64,000 bases of DNA from NCBI RefSeq assembly GCF_004761875.1, contig NZ_SJEY01000003.1:124001-188000 (forward strand), read 5' to 3'. The notes under the pieces are model-generated. The model did no database searches. It worked only from the letters and a program-made list of their open reading frames with translations, and was not told the DNA's origin. Origin of the DNA: Roseovarius aestuariivivens (GTDB taxonomy: Bacteria; Pseudomonadota; Alphaproteobacteria; Rhodobacterales; Rhodobacteraceae). Of the stretch, positions 1 through 8,825 are shown one piece after another (position 1 is the first letter of the stretch; each line of letters starts with the position of its first letter). The translations under genes and the position numbers were made by a program.

Positions 1-357
1 CATTGGGACAGTGACGGGACCTATACGTTGTACCCATCTTCCGTACCGCAGACCGAAGATCTTACCAAACGCGGTTACACCGAGATCGTGCGCAAGAAAG
101 TTGGCCCGACCTGGACTCCGACGGCCTCTATGAAAGAACGCGATCCGTCGTTGCCTGACTTCATGCCCGCCGGGCCGGGAAATCCTCTCGGCACCCATGC
201 CATGTATCTGGATTGGCCGGCATATTTGATTCACGGGACGCATGACACGCGCAAGATCGGAAGGCGATCTTCCTCGGGCTGCATCGGGCTCTATAACCGG
301 CATATCGAAGAACTTTTTGGAAAGACCGAGATCGGCACCAAGGTTCTCCTTCTCTGA
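1..357 (+). CDS. L,D-transpeptidase (YkuD domain), 5' truncated by window edge
   Basis: The frame is open from base 1, so this is the C-terminal part of a gene that begins before the window. It carries the YkuD catalytic signature: GNPLG, then HGT, then SSSGC with the nucleophilic cysteine near base 277. The family forms 3-3 peptide cross-links in peptidoglycan or attaches proteins to it, and acts in the periplasm. The residue after CI is Gly, where family members usually have Arg (SxGCIRL). The N-terminal signal and any other domains cannot be seen. The gene ends about 100 bases before the valine operon and is probably separate from it. Confidence 0.85.
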   Translation, partial: HWDSDGTYTLYPSSVPQTEDLTKRGYTEIVRKKVGPTWTPTASMKERDPSLPDFMPAGPGNPLGTHAMYLDWPAYLIHGTHDTRKIGRRSSSGCIGLYNRHIEELFGKTEIGTKVLLL

Positions 358-382
358 CTTTTCTTTTCCCTGGACCGCAGAC

Positions 383-412
383 TTGCCATACTGCAGCAAC
401 CGCTGCTAATTA
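383..412 (+). promoter_or_regulatory. Possible sigma70-type promoter of the valine catabolic operon
   Basis: TTGCCA at 383-388 and TAATTA at 407-412 are separated by 18 bases. The proposed -10 lies inside the left arm of the palindrome at 402-433, so a repressor bound there would block the polymerase. This is a sequence match only; the true start site is unknown. Confidence 0.4.
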
Positions 413-433
413 AACGCGCGTTCAATTAGCAGC
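402..433. promoter_or_regulatory. 32-base palindromic operator candidate
   Basis: The arms GCTGCTAATT (402-411) and AATTAGCAGC (424-433) are perfect inverted repeats around a near-symmetric centre containing ACGCGCGT. Thirty of 32 positions are symmetric. No T-run follows, so a terminator for the preceding gene is unlikely. The position, 24 bases before the acyl-CoA dehydrogenase start, and the symmetry suggest a binding site for a dimeric repressor. TetR and MerR family proteins often control acyl-CoA catabolism, but no regulator gene is adjacent. Confidence 0.6.
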
Positions 434-456
434 TACATGCCCCGGGGGAGACCGCG

Positions 457-1599
457 ATGGATTTCGCGCTGAGCGAAGAACAAACGGCTATTTTTGACAT
501 GGCATATGCCTTTGGCCAGGACCGGATCGCGTCGCATGCGCGCGATTGGGAAAAGGCAGGCACAATCCCCAAAGAGCTTTGGCCAGAGGCCGGAGAGCTT
601 GGCTTCGGCGGGCTTTACGTGAGCGAGGCATCAGGCGGTGCGGGCCTGAGCCGGCTTGATGCGACACTTGTCTTCGAGGCGCTGTCGATGGCCTGCCCGT
701 CCGTTGCGGCATTTCTGTCGATTCACAATATGTGCGCCCGCATGATCGACAATTTCGGCAGCGACGAGATGAAGGCACGCGTCTTGCCCAAAGCGATTCC
801 GATGGAAACGGTTCTGTCCTATTGCTTGACCGAACCAGGTTCGGGTTCTGACGCGGCGGCGCTCAAAACCCGGGCGGAGCGGACCAACGACGGATATCGG
901 CTGAATGGAACCAAGGCCTTCATTTCCGGCGGAGGATATTCCGATGCGTATATCGTCATGGTCCGCACCGGCGAAGACGGCCCGAAAGGCATCTCGACCG
1001 TCTACGTCGAAGACGGCACTCCGGGGCTGAGCTTTGGTGGTCTGGAAGACAAAATGGGTTGGAAGAGCCAGCCAACCGCTCAGGTCCAGTTTGACGATTG
1101 CAACATTTCTGCCGAGAATCTTGTCGGGGAAGAGGGTAAAGGTTTCACATATGCGATGAATGGCCTCGATGGCGGACGTCTGAACATCTCTGCCTGCTCA
1201 TTGGGCGCTGCACAACAGGCGCTCAGCATGACCAAAGGTTACATGAGCGAGCGTAAAGCGTTTGGAAAATCCATCGATCAATTTCAGGCGCTGCAATTCC
1301 GGCTTGCGGACATGGAGATCGAACTCCAGGCTGCACGCACCTTCCTGCGGCAGGCCGCATGGAAGCTCGACACGGACGCCTCCGATGCCACCAAGTTCTG
1401 CGCCATGGCGAAAAAGTTCGTGACCGAGGCCGGAAGCCGCATCGTCAACCAGTGCCTGCAACTGCACGGCGGTTACGGCTATCTCGCCGACTATGGCATA
1501 GAGAAATTGGTTCGCGATCTGCGCGTTCATGAAATCCTGGAAGGGACGAACGAGATTATGCGCCTGATTGTCGCGCGGCAAATGCTGGCCGAGGCATGA
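457..1599 (+). CDS. Acyl-CoA dehydrogenase, probably isobutyryl-CoA dehydrogenase
   Basis: A 380-residue FAD-dependent acyl-CoA dehydrogenase. The middle shows the FAD/substrate segments (YCLTEPGSGSD near residue 128, the NGTKAFISGG region), and the C-terminus carries LQLHGGYGYL and ILEGTNEIMRL, the segment that holds the catalytic glutamate in isobutyryl-CoA dehydrogenase (ACAD8). The family oxidises a short branched acyl-CoA and passes electrons to ETF. The next two genes encode the following steps of valine breakdown, which supports isobutyryl-CoA as substrate. A GGGGGAG ribosome site lies about 7 bases before the ATG. The stop overlaps the next start (ATGA). Confidence 0.9.
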   Translation: MDFALSEEQTAIFDMAYAFGQDRIASHARDWEKAGTIPKELWPEAGELGFGGLYVSEASGGAGLSRLDATLVFEALSMACPSVAAFLSIHNMCARMIDNFGSDEMKARVLPKAIPMETVLSYCLTEPGSGSDAAALKTRAERTNDGYRLNGTKAFISGGGYSDAYIVMVRTGEDGPKGISTVYVEDGTPGLSFGGLEDKMGWKSQPTAQVQFDDCNISAENLVGEEGKGFTYAMNGLDGGRLNISACSLGAAQQALSMTKGYMSERKAFGKSIDQFQALQFRLADMEIELQAARTFLRQAAWKLDTDASDATKFCAMAKKFVTEAGSRIVNQCLQLHGGYGYLADYGIEKLVRDLRVHEILEGTNEIMRLIVARQMLAEA

Positions 1600-2648
1600 G
1601 CGACATCGACATTCGCATCACGGGCCGCGCTGGCCGCATCACCTTGACCCGCCCCAAGGCCCTCAATGCCATGTCCTATGACATGTGTCTGGCCATCGAG
1701 GACGCGTTGGATGCTTGGGTCGATGACGATGAGGTCAAGCTCGTCATCATCGACGCCGAGGGCGACAAGGCTTTTTGTGCCGGTGGCGACATCCAGCAAC
1801 TCTACGACACCGGACGCGCGGGCGACTACGCCTATGGGCAAAAGTTCTGGCGCGATGAATACCGTCTCAATGCGAAGATCGCCGAATATTCCAAGCCGTA
1901 CATAGCCTTCATGCAGGGCTTTACGATGGGCGGCGGCGTGGGCATCTCTTGCCACGGCTCGCATCGCATCGTCTGTGAGAGCAGCCAGATCGCCATGCCC
2001 GAATGCGGCATCGGCCTCGTGCCGGATGTGGGCGGTTCTCTGCTTTTGGCGCAGGCACCGGGGCGGCTGGGCGAGTATCTGGGCCTGACGGCCGCCCGCA
2101 TGGGCCCGGGAGACGCAATCTATGCAGGCTTTGCCGATACGTTCATCCCGCGATCTGACTGGCCCGACCTGATCAGGCAGCTTGAGGAAACCGGGGATCT
2201 GGAGCATATAACCGCGAAGTCCGTAGTAGAGCCCGCAGGACAGCTTGTGGCGGATCAGGCCGAAATCGACGCCTCTTTCGCGGGCGAAGATCTGCTGTCA
2301 ATTGTGAACGCCCTGAAGTCGGCCTCCGCAGACCTGCCCCAATCCGCGCTCAAGGCGATGAACCGAAACTCTCCCTTATCGATGGCTTGCGCGGTCGAAA
2401 TGATCCACCGCCTGCGCGGACCGGCTGCCGATATTCGCCGCGCGCTCGACCTGGAATACCGCTTTACTTTCCGAGCGATGGAACACGGCGATTTCCTTGA
2501 AGGCATCCGCGCCGCTGTGATCGACAAGGACCGACAGCCGAATTGGCAACATGATCTGGACCGTCCACCCAGTCTTGCGGCCTCACGAATGCTGATGCCG
2601 TTGGGCGAGAACAAACTGACATTCGACAAAAAGGAAGAAGCGCCATGA
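1596..2648 (+). CDS. Enoyl-CoA hydratase/isomerase family, 3-hydroxyisobutyryl-CoA hydrolase
   Basis: A 350-residue crotonase-fold protein. The length and the motif series (FCAGGDI near residue 60, GFTMGGGVG near 108, MPECGIGLVPDVGG near 134) match 3-hydroxyisobutyryl-CoA hydrolases rather than the shorter enoyl-CoA hydratases of about 260 residues. It should hydrolyse 3-hydroxyisobutyryl-CoA to free 3-hydroxyisobutyrate in valine catabolism. Start and stop overlap both neighbours by four bases, so the three genes are translationally coupled. A dedicated methacrylyl-CoA hydratase is not seen in the window. Confidence 0.88.
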   Translation: MSDIDIRITGRAGRITLTRPKALNAMSYDMCLAIEDALDAWVDDDEVKLVIIDAEGDKAFCAGGDIQQLYDTGRAGDYAYGQKFWRDEYRLNAKIAEYSKPYIAFMQGFTMGGGVGISCHGSHRIVCESSQIAMPECGIGLVPDVGGSLLLAQAPGRLGEYLGLTAARMGPGDAIYAGFADTFIPRSDWPDLIRQLEETGDLEHITAKSVVEPAGQLVADQAEIDASFAGEDLLSIVNALKSASADLPQSALKAMNRNSPLSMACAVEMIHRLRGPAADIRRALDLEYRFTFRAMEHGDFLEGIRAAVIDKDRQPNWQHDLDRPPSLAASRMLMPLGENKLTFDKKEEAP

Positions 2649-3517
2649 AAATCGGATTCATCGGATTGGGTAATATGGGCGCCCCGATGGCGGCCAACCT
2701 CGCCAAGGCCGGGCACGAAGTGGCTGGTTATGATACGGCGGATGTCACCGTCGATGGTGTGAAGCGTGCGGAAAGCGCGGCGGAGGCCGCAAATGGCGCG
2801 GATGTGGTGATCACGATGCTCCCCAACGGTCAGATCCTCCGCAAGGTCGCCGAAGAGATCATCCCGACCATGGAAACCGGCGCGATCCTGCTCGATTGTT
2901 CGACGGTAGATGTGGACAGCGCCCGCGCCGTGGCCGATCAGGCGGCCGGCTCAGGCCTTCGTGCGCTTGACGCTCCTGTGTCGGGCGGCATTGGCGGCGC
3001 GCAGGCCGGCACTTTGACATTCATGGTCGGTGGGGACGACGACGCTTTCGAAACAGCCAAGCCACTTTTCGAAATCATGGGTCAGAAAGCCGTGCATTGC
3101 GGCCCCTCGGGCAACGGTCAGGCCGCCAAGATCTGCAACAACATGATCCTCGGCGCGACGATGATCGTTACGTGCGAGGCTTTCGCGCTGGCGGACAAGT
3201 TGGGCCTCGACCGGCAAAAGATGTTTGACGTGGTTTCGACCTCGTCCGGTTACAGCTGGTCGATGAATGCCTACTGCCCTGCGCCGGGAATCGGTCCGCA
3301 ATCCCCCGCAGATAACGACTATATCCCCGGCTTTGCAGCAGAGCTCATGCTCAAGGACTTGCGTCTGGCCATGCAAGCCGCGGAAGGTGCCGATGCCGAC
3401 ACGCCACTGGGGGAAGCGGCCACCAACCTTTATACAGAATTTGTAGAAAACGAAGACGGCGCCGGTCGCGATTTTTCGGCCATGTTGCCGCGATTTGAAA
3501 AACGCGGTCGAAGCTGA
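2645..3517 (+). CDS. mmsB: 3-hydroxyisobutyrate dehydrogenase
   Basis: A 290-residue NAD-dependent beta-hydroxyacid dehydrogenase. The N-terminus has the Rossmann glycine motif FIGLGNMGAPMAANL, followed by the substrate-binding DAPVSGG near residue 112 and the catalytic-lysine segment GNGQAAKICNN near 157. It oxidises 3-hydroxyisobutyrate to methylmalonate semialdehyde and is the last gene of the three-gene valine unit. The ATG overlaps the stop of the hydrolase gene. The next enzyme, methylmalonate semialdehyde dehydrogenase (mmsA), is not in the window. Confidence 0.93.
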   Translation: MKIGFIGLGNMGAPMAANLAKAGHEVAGYDTADVTVDGVKRAESAAEAANGADVVITMLPNGQILRKVAEEIIPTMETGAILLDCSTVDVDSARAVADQAAGSGLRALDAPVSGGIGGAQAGTLTFMVGGDDDAFETAKPLFEIMGQKAVHCGPSGNGQAAKICNNMILGATMIVTCEAFALADKLGLDRQKMFDVVSTSSGYSWSMNAYCPAPGIGPQSPADNDYIPGFAAELMLKDLRLAMQAAEGADADTPLGEAATNLYTEFVENEDGAGRDFSAMLPRFEKRGRS

Positions 3518-3620
3518 TCCGGATCATCGGCCCCTTTCCGCCGACAGAATTGAATCTGGGGAAACAATTCGCATCTGGGGCTTTATACAAGTGACTGGTC
3601 AACGACCGCGGAGATAAACC

Positions 3621-3974
3621 ATGATACGGATGCCCTTAATCATCTTGGCGACGACCACCACGCTTTTCGGCTTGGCCGCAGAAGCCGACAACTACAAACC
3701 CGGCAAGGGGCATAGCGCGAATGCGGCGCGGGCGGCCGACTGCCCGCCTGGACTGGCCAAGAAAAACCCGCCCTGTGTTCCGCCGGGGCAGGCGCGGAAA
3801 TACGGACGCGGCGATATCATCCGGGACGACTATCGGATCATCCGCAACCCTGGCCGTCACGGTCTGGACGACGACGAAACCTATTACAGGGTTGGGGATT
3901 ACATTTACCGGGTCGACCGCGAGACGCGCGAAGTGCTTGACCTGATCGGCGCGGTCGCTCGCGTCTTGGACTAG
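3621..3974 (+). CDS. Small secreted protein of unknown function
   Basis: A 117-residue protein with a cleavable-looking signal peptide (hydrophobic residues 5-20, then AEA). The mature part holds two related Cys-Pro-Gly-Lys segments, CPPGLAKK and CVPPGQARK, followed by an acidic/basic region rich in Tyr and Arg that ends in a short hydrophobic tail. The pattern resembles small RcnB-like periplasmic proteins of Rhodobacterales, but I cannot assign a function. GGAGATAAACC precedes the ATG as a ribosome site. It stands alone between the valine operon and the GAF-EAL gene. Confidence 0.7.
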   Translation: MIRMPLIILATTTTLFGLAAEADNYKPGKGHSANAARAADCPPGLAKKNPPCVPPGQARKYGRGDIIRDDYRIIRNPGRHGLDDDETYYRVGDYIYRVDRETREVLDLIGAVARVLD

Positions 3975-4083
3975 TGCGCGTCAGAGCGCAGAGCGGGTAT
4001 TTCGGCGGGCCAATATACCGTTCGTCGAGGTCTATAAAACGCAGGGTATTTGCTCGCCGCGCGGCAAGATTTCGGTAACGCCA

Positions 4084-4108
4084 CCTTGCGCATGATGTTT
4101 GCGCAAGG
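4084..4108 (+). promoter_or_regulatory. Hairpin in the leader of the GAF-EAL gene
   Basis: CCTTGCGCA (4084-4092) and TGCGCAAGG (4100-4108) form a perfect 9-bp stem with a 7-base loop, ending about 7 bases before the GAAAGGA ribosome site. There is no T-run, so this looks more like a leader structure or an operator than a terminator. Its function is unknown. Confidence 0.4.
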
Positions 4109-4129
4109 GACACCGAAAGGACAGCCGCC

Positions 4130-4510
4130 ATGACCTCGCCCCCGCAGGCCGAGAACTTATTGTGCCGGGCCACAGGCTTCGCCACACATGCGCCGGATGA
4201 GATTGTCCAATCTGCGCTTGAGTTCGTACGCGGCCATCTGCGGATGGAAGTGGCCTATCTGTCCGAGTTCGTGGACGACACACTGGTCTTTCGCGCCGTC
4301 AGTGCACCGGGTTTCGAGGACCAGTGTCATGTTGGCGGCATCATGCCGCTCGATCAGGTGTATTGTCGCCATATCCTCGATGGTAGTTTGCCAGAGCTTA
4401 TTCCAGACACGCGCGCCGAGCCTATTTGCCAAGAAATTGCCATCACCCACCACGTTCCTGTCCGCTCTCATGTCTCTGTTCCGATCCGGCGTAAGGACGG
4501 ACGCCCCTAA
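4130..4510 (+). CDS. GAF-domain fragment, N-terminal part of an interrupted GAF-EAL gene
   Basis: Codons 1-126 encode most of a GAF sensor domain (VAYLSEF, then DQVYCRHI, then HVSVPIRRKDGRP). Translation ends at a TAA at 4508-4510. Reading straight on in the same frame gives G-M-F-C-C-L-S-R-E, which is how the last strand of this GAF subtype normally continues (usually Tyr-Gly-x-Phe-Cys-Cys). The TAA therefore replaces a Tyr codon, TAT or TAC, by one base. The frame is otherwise intact through the EAL domain to 5380. This is either a nonsense mutation or a sequencing error. The ATG has a good GAAAGGA site. Confidence 0.7.
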   Translation: MTSPPQAENLLCRATGFATHAPDEIVQSALEFVRGHLRMEVAYLSEFVDDTLVFRAVSAPGFEDQCHVGGIMPLDQVYCRHILDGSLPELIPDTRAEPICQEIAITHHVPVRSHVSVPIRRKDGRP

Positions 4511-4513
4511 GGA

Positions 4514-5380
4514 ATGTTTTGCTGTCTCAGTCGGGAGACACGCGCAGATCTTACGAACCGCGATCTTGAGGTGATGCGGGCCTTTGCCGGACTTTCAGCC
4601 GATCAGATCAACACGCATATCGCCATGCGGCTTGAAGAGGCCGAGTTGCGCAACCGTCTTCACCAGATTATCGGCAAACGGGACTTCGATCTCGTCTACC
4701 AGCCGATTTTCGCAAGCCGGGATCTCGCGCCCTGCGGGATTGAGGCGCTGTGTCGGTTCCGGTCTATGCCCTATCGCCCACCGAATCTCTGGTTTGAAGA
4801 GGCCGCTCTGGCAGGTCTGCAAATTGAGCTTGAAGCAGCGGTGATCAAGGCGGCCCTGCCCATGCTTCGGATCCTGCCGGCCCACATGTATCTTTCGGTC
4901 AATGCCTGCCCGGAAACTGTCGCATCCGGTCGGCTAAGAGAGGTCTTTGCAAATGTCCCGGGATCGCGCCTTCTGCTCGAAGTGACAGAGCACGCGCGGG
5001 TCGAAAACTACGATTCGCTGTTGTCGGCTCTGAAGGAACTGCGTGATATGGGCATCCGCCTTGCAATCGATGACGCCGGCGCAGGATATTCGGGCCTGCA
5101 GCATATCATTCGATTGCAACCGGACGTGATCAAACTGGATATGTCATTGACGCGCGATATCGACACTGACGTCGTGCGCAGGTCACTCGCAGGCGCACTC
5201 GTCCGCTTTGCTGAAGAAATTGACGCAAAGATCGTGGCGGAAGGTGTTGAAACCAAGCCGGAAATGACAGTTCTAAAGGATCTCGGCGTGGCGCTCTTGC
5301 AAGGCTATCTGCTTGCGAAAGCCATGCCCGCTGCTGAGCTCATGGCAAGTCTGGCCTCGTTACGAAAATCCAGCGCCTGA
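4514..5380 (+). CDS. EAL-domain protein (c-di-GMP phosphodiesterase), C-terminal part of an interrupted GAF-EAL gene
   Basis: A 288-codon continuation of the preceding frame: the end of the GAF domain and a linker helix, then a complete EAL domain with YQPIF, GIEALCRF (the EAL glutamate), the asparagine in SVNACPE, the acidic pair in IDDAGAGYSG, the lysine in VIKLD and the EGVET segment. These are the residues expected of an active cyclic-di-GMP phosphodiesterase. Expression would need reinitiation at ATG 4514, four bases after the stop, or readthrough; the AAGGA before it sits too close to work well. The intact parent would be about 416 residues, cytosolic, and would sense a ligand through GAF. 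Confidence 0.75.
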   Translation: MFCCLSRETRADLTNRDLEVMRAFAGLSADQINTHIAMRLEEAELRNRLHQIIGKRDFDLVYQPIFASRDLAPCGIEALCRFRSMPYRPPNLWFEEAALAGLQIELEAAVIKAALPMLRILPAHMYLSVNACPETVASGRLREVFANVPGSRLLLEVTEHARVENYDSLLSALKELRDMGIRLAIDDAGAGYSGLQHIIRLQPDVIKLDMSLTRDIDTDVVRRSLAGALVRFAEEIDAKIVAEGVETKPEMTVLKDLGVALLQGYLLAKAMPAAELMASLASLRKSSA

Positions 5381-5385
5381 TCCCT

Positions 5386-5766
5386 TCAGTTCTGCAAACG
5401 CAGATCCAAGTGACGCGACAAAGACCGACAGTACGTCATCCATTCCCGGAATTCCTCAGAGAATACGATCATGGCGCCACGTTTATCCCAATGCGCCTGC
5501 TTTTGGGGACAAAGACGCGCCACATAGTCCCTTGGATTGGCCTGACCTTCGATGATCGCCTGTCGCTCTGCCGCCGCTTGAAGGACCGCCGCAGCCTGTT
5601 CCAGCTTTTCGCCCTTGCGTGTCAACGGCCGCGCCGGAACGAGACGGTTCGACATCGTATAGAGCGCCGCACAATCCATCAGGCTTTCGCTAATCGGTTG
5701 CCCAGCATTCACGGGCGAACCAAGTCCAATCGCAACAGCCAAACCCGAAACCAGGCTCTTCTTCAT
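5386..5766 (-). CDS. Small secreted protein of unknown function
   Basis: A 126-residue protein with an N-terminal signal peptide (KKS, hydrophobic residues 4-18, then NAGQP). The mature part is mostly helical, contains three cysteines (MDCAALY, ARLCPQK, MTYCRSL) and looks periplasmic. I do not recognise the family. It is convergent with the EAL gene, whose stop lies only a few bases away, and sits downstream of uvrA with a short gap. Confidence 0.65.
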   Translation of the reverse strand: MKKSLVSGLAVAIGLGSPVNAGQPISESLMDCAALYTMSNRLVPARPLTRKGEKLEQAAAVLQAAAERQAIIEGQANPRDYVARLCPQKQAHWDKRGAMIVFSEEFREWMTYCRSLSRHLDLRLQN

Positions 5767-5833
5767 AACATCACCGCTCTGACGCTGAGTCAGCGCCGAT
5801 CATGTTCACGCAATGCGGTCAAAATATGGCCGC

Positions 5834-8692
5834 TTATTCGGCTGCGACCTTGCGAGCAGTCAACATATCCTTGAGATACCGGCCGGTATGGCTGCGCTCG
5901 ACCTGCGCGACGTCCTCGGGCGTGCCCACAGCGACGATCTCTCCGCCACCGTCACCCCCCTCCGGGCCAATATCGATGAGCCAGTCCGCCGTCTTGACCA
6001 CATCGAGGTTGTGTTCGATCACCACCACTGTGTTGCCGCTATCGACCAGTTCGTGCAGCACCTCCAGAAGCTTTTTCACATCCTCGAAATGCAGACCAGT
6101 GGTCGGCTCGTCGAGGATATAGAGGGTGCGGCCTGTCGAGCGTTTGGAAAGTTCCTTGCTCAGCTTCACGCGCTGTGCCTCGCCACCGGACAGAGTGGTC
6201 GCTTGCTGACCCACTTTGATGTACCCCAAGCCCACGCGCATCAGCGCATCCATTTTTTCGCGGATCGAGGGGACTGCCTTGAAGAACTCCTGCGCGTCTT
6301 CAACTGTCATATTAAGAACATCGGCTATGCTCTTGCCTTTCCAGGTAATTTCTAGCGTCTCACGATTGTACCTTGCGCCGTTGCAGGTTTCGCAGGTCAC
6401 GTATACGTCCGGCAGGAAATGCATTTCGATTTTGATGACGCCATCGCCCTGGCACGCCTCACATCGCCCACCTTTGACGTTGAACGAAAACCGGCCCGGT
6501 TTATAGCCACGCGCCTTCGCCTCGGGCAGTCCGGCGAACCAGTCGCGGATGGGGGTGAACGCCCCGGTATACGTCGCCGGGTTCGACCGCGGGGTCCGTC
6601 CGATTGGCCGCTGGTCGATATCGATCACCTTGTCGAGATGCTCTAGCCCCTTGATCGTTTCGCACGGCGCCGGTGTCTGCCGCGCGCCGTTCAGGCGCAT
6701 CGAGGCGGTTTTGAACAGCGTCTCGATCGTCAACGTGGACTTGCCGCCACCTGATACACCGGTGACGCACACGAATTTTCCAAGCGGGAATTCCGCGTTG
6801 ACAGATTTGAGATTATTTCCCTCCGCCTTGACGATCTTGATCGACTTCTTGTTGCCTTTCCGACGTTTCGCAGGCACCGAAATCTCTCGTACCCCTGCAA
6901 GATACTGGCCGGTGATCGAGCCGGCATCAGCCATCACCTGCTCCGGTGTGCCGTGGCTGACAACCTTGCCACCGTGCACACCAGCGCCCGGGCCGATATC
7001 GAAAACGTAATCTGCGGTCCGGATCGCGTCTTCATCATGTTCTACAACGATCACGGTGTTGCCTTGGTCGCGCAGGTTTTGAAGGGTCTGCAGCAATCGG
7101 CCATTGTCACGCTGATGCAAACCGATCGAGGGCTCGTCAAGCACGTAGAGCACGCCGGTCAGGCCGCTGCCGATCTGGCTGGCCAAGCGGATCCTCTGAC
7201 TTTCCCCACCGGACAATGTACCTGCAGACCGGCTGAGCGTCAGGTATTCAAGCCCGACATTGTTGAGAAAACCAAGCCGTTCGCGGATTTCCTTCAGGAT
7301 GGCGCGGGCGATCTCGTTTTTCTGCGCAGTGAGATGCTCGGGTACGGTCTGGCACCATTCGAATGCCTCGCGGATCGACATTTGCACCACCTGCCCGACG
7401 TGCAGACCTGCAATCTTAACCGCCAATGCCTCTTCGCGCAGACGATAACCGTCACAGGTGCCACAAGGCCGGTTGTTCTGGAACCGCTCGAACTCTTCGC
7501 GTACCCAGCTTGAGTCGGTTTCGCGATACCGGCGTTCCATGTTCGGGATAACGCCCTCGAAAGTCCGGGTCACATCGTAAACGCGCCCGCCCTCGTCATA
7601 GCGAAACGGGATTTCCTCTTCGCCCGAGCCGTAAAGAAACACCTGCTTTACATGCGCCGGAAGATCCTTCCATCGTGCGTTGCGGTCAAACTCGTAATGT
7701 CTGGCGATCGCCTCGATCGTCTGTAGAAAATACGGGCTCTTGCCTTTTCGCCAAGGAGCGATTGCACCATCCGCGATCTTGAGCTGTTCGTCCGGCACCA
7801 CGAGCCGCTCATCAAAGAACAACTCCATACCAAGACCGTCGCAGTCCGGGCAGGCCCCAAACGGCGCGTTGAAGGAAAACAGTCGCGGCTCGATCTCGGG
7901 AATCGTGAAGCCGCTGACAGGGCAGGCGAATTTCTCACTGAATGTAGTGCGCTCAGGCTCCCCTTCTTTGGGCGCTGTTTCGAAGATCGCAATTCCGTCG
8001 GCCAGATCGAGCGCCGTGCGCAGGCTGTCGGCGAGACGCGTTTCAATGCCTTCCTTTACAACGACCCGGTCCACCACCACGTCGATATCGTGTCGGAATT
8101 TCTTGTCGAGGGTCGGCGGTTCGTCCAGGTCATGAAAACTGCCGTCGACCTTGACACGTTGAAATCCCTGTTTGCGCAGCTCCAGAAATTCCTTGCGGTA
8201 CTCGCCCTTCCGATCGCGCACGATCGGCGCAAGCAGATAGCCACGTGTGCCATCCTCCATCGCCATGATACGGTCGACCATATCCTGCACCTGCTGTGCT
8301 TCGATGGGTTTGCCGGTGGCCGGGCTGTAGGGCGTGCCGACACGCGCGAACAGCAGGCGCATGTAGTCATAGATTTCCGTCACGGTACCAACCGTCGACC
8401 GGGGGTTCTTGCTCGTGGTCTTTTGCTCGATGGAGATCGCCGGACTCAGCCCCGCGATGTGGTCCACATCGGGCTTTTGCATCATGTCGAGGAATTGCCG
8501 CGCATAGGCCGAAAGACTTTCGACATAACGGCGCTGTCCCTCGGCATAGATCGTGTCGAAGGCAAGGGACGACTTCCCGGACCCCGAAAGCCCGGTGATC
8601 ACCACAAGGGCGTTGCGGGGAATATCAACATCAATTCCCTTGAGATTATGCTCGCGCGCACCGCGCACTTCGATATGCTTCAACTCGGCCAT
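5834..8692 (-). CDS. uvrA: UvrABC excinuclease subunit A
   Basis: A 952-residue protein, close to the usual length. It has two ABC ATPase halves: Walker [10 protein letters not shown] near residue 34 and GVSGGGKST near 645, two signature/Walker B regions ([10 protein letters not shown] and [10 protein letters not shown]), and zinc-binding cysteine pairs (CPDCDGLG in the first half; CEACQGDG with CETCNGAR in the second). It recognises DNA lesions with UvrB in nucleotide excision repair. I chose the ATG at 8692 ([11 protein letters not shown]), where family similarity begins; the open frame continues further upstream. An SOS box and a plausible promoter lie just before it, so DNA-damage induction by LexA is likely. 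Confidence 0.97.
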   Translation of the reverse strand: MAELKHIEVRGAREHNLKGIDVDIPRNALVVITGLSGSGKSSLAFDTIYAEGQRRYVESLSAYARQFLDMMQKPDVDHIAGLSPAISIEQKTTSKNPRSTVGTVTEIYDYMRLLFARVGTPYSPATGKPIEAQQVQDMVDRIMAMEDGTRGYLLAPIVRDRKGEYRKEFLELRKQGFQRVKVDGSFHDLDEPPTLDKKFRHDIDVVVDRVVVKEGIETRLADSLRTALDLADGIAIFETAPKEGEPERTTFSEKFACPVSGFTIPEIEPRLFSFNAPFGACPDCDGLGMELFFDERLVVPDEQLKIADGAIAPWRKGKSPYFLQTIEAIARHYEFDRNARWKDLPAHVKQVFLYGSGEEEIPFRYDEGGRVYDVTRTFEGVIPNMERRYRETDSSWVREEFERFQNNRPCGTCDGYRLREEALAVKIAGLHVGQVVQMSIREAFEWCQTVPEHLTAQKNEIARAILKEIRERLGFLNNVGLEYLTLSRSAGTLSGGESQRIRLASQIGSGLTGVLYVLDEPSIGLHQRDNGRLLQTLQNLRDQGNTVIVVEHDEDAIRTADYVFDIGPGAGVHGGKVVSHGTPEQVMADAGSITGQYLAGVREISVPAKRRKGNKKSIKIVKAEGNNLKSVNAEFPLGKFVCVTGVSGGGKSTLTIETLFKTASMRLNGARQTPAPCETIKGLEHLDKVIDIDQRPIGRTPRSNPATYTGAFTPIRDWFAGLPEAKARGYKPGRFSFNVKGGRCEACQGDGVIKIEMHFLPDVYVTCETCNGARYNRETLEITWKGKSIADVLNMTVEDAQEFFKAVPSIREKMDALMRVGLGYIKVGQQATTLSGGEAQRVKLSKELSKRSTGRTLYILDEPTTGLHFEDVKKLLEVLHELVDSGNTVVVIEHNLDVVKTADWLIDIGPEGGDGGGEIVAVGTPEDVAQVERSHTGRYLKDMLTARKVAAE

Positions 8693-8718
8693 GTAATCCC
8701 CCGGTCCGATCTTCGCCT

Positions 8719-8747
8719 TAAATAGGCGAGAGCGGACAGTCTTCCAA
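8719..8747 (-). promoter_or_regulatory. Possible uvrA promoter
   Basis: Read on the minus strand: TTGGAA (8747-8742), a 17-base spacer, then TATTTA (8724-8719), 27 bases before the uvrA start. The SOS box lies 11 bases upstream of the -35. Sequence match only. Confidence 0.45.
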
Positions 8748-8758
8748 GGTAAAATTGC

Positions 8759-8773
8759 GAACGAAGCATGAAC
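8759..8773 (-). promoter_or_regulatory. LexA binding site (SOS box) of uvrA
   Basis: The plus strand reads GAAC-GAAGCAT-GAAC, that is GTTC-N7-GTTC on the uvrA strand. This is an exact match to the direct-repeat LexA box known from Rhodobacter, Caulobacter and rhizobia. It lies 67-81 bases upstream of the uvrA start codon and next to a plausible promoter. Confidence 0.85.
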
Positions 8774-8825
8774 GCGCGAACACGTCGCAGGGCCCCGCGT
8801 TGCATCCGACCGGAATACCAAACGC

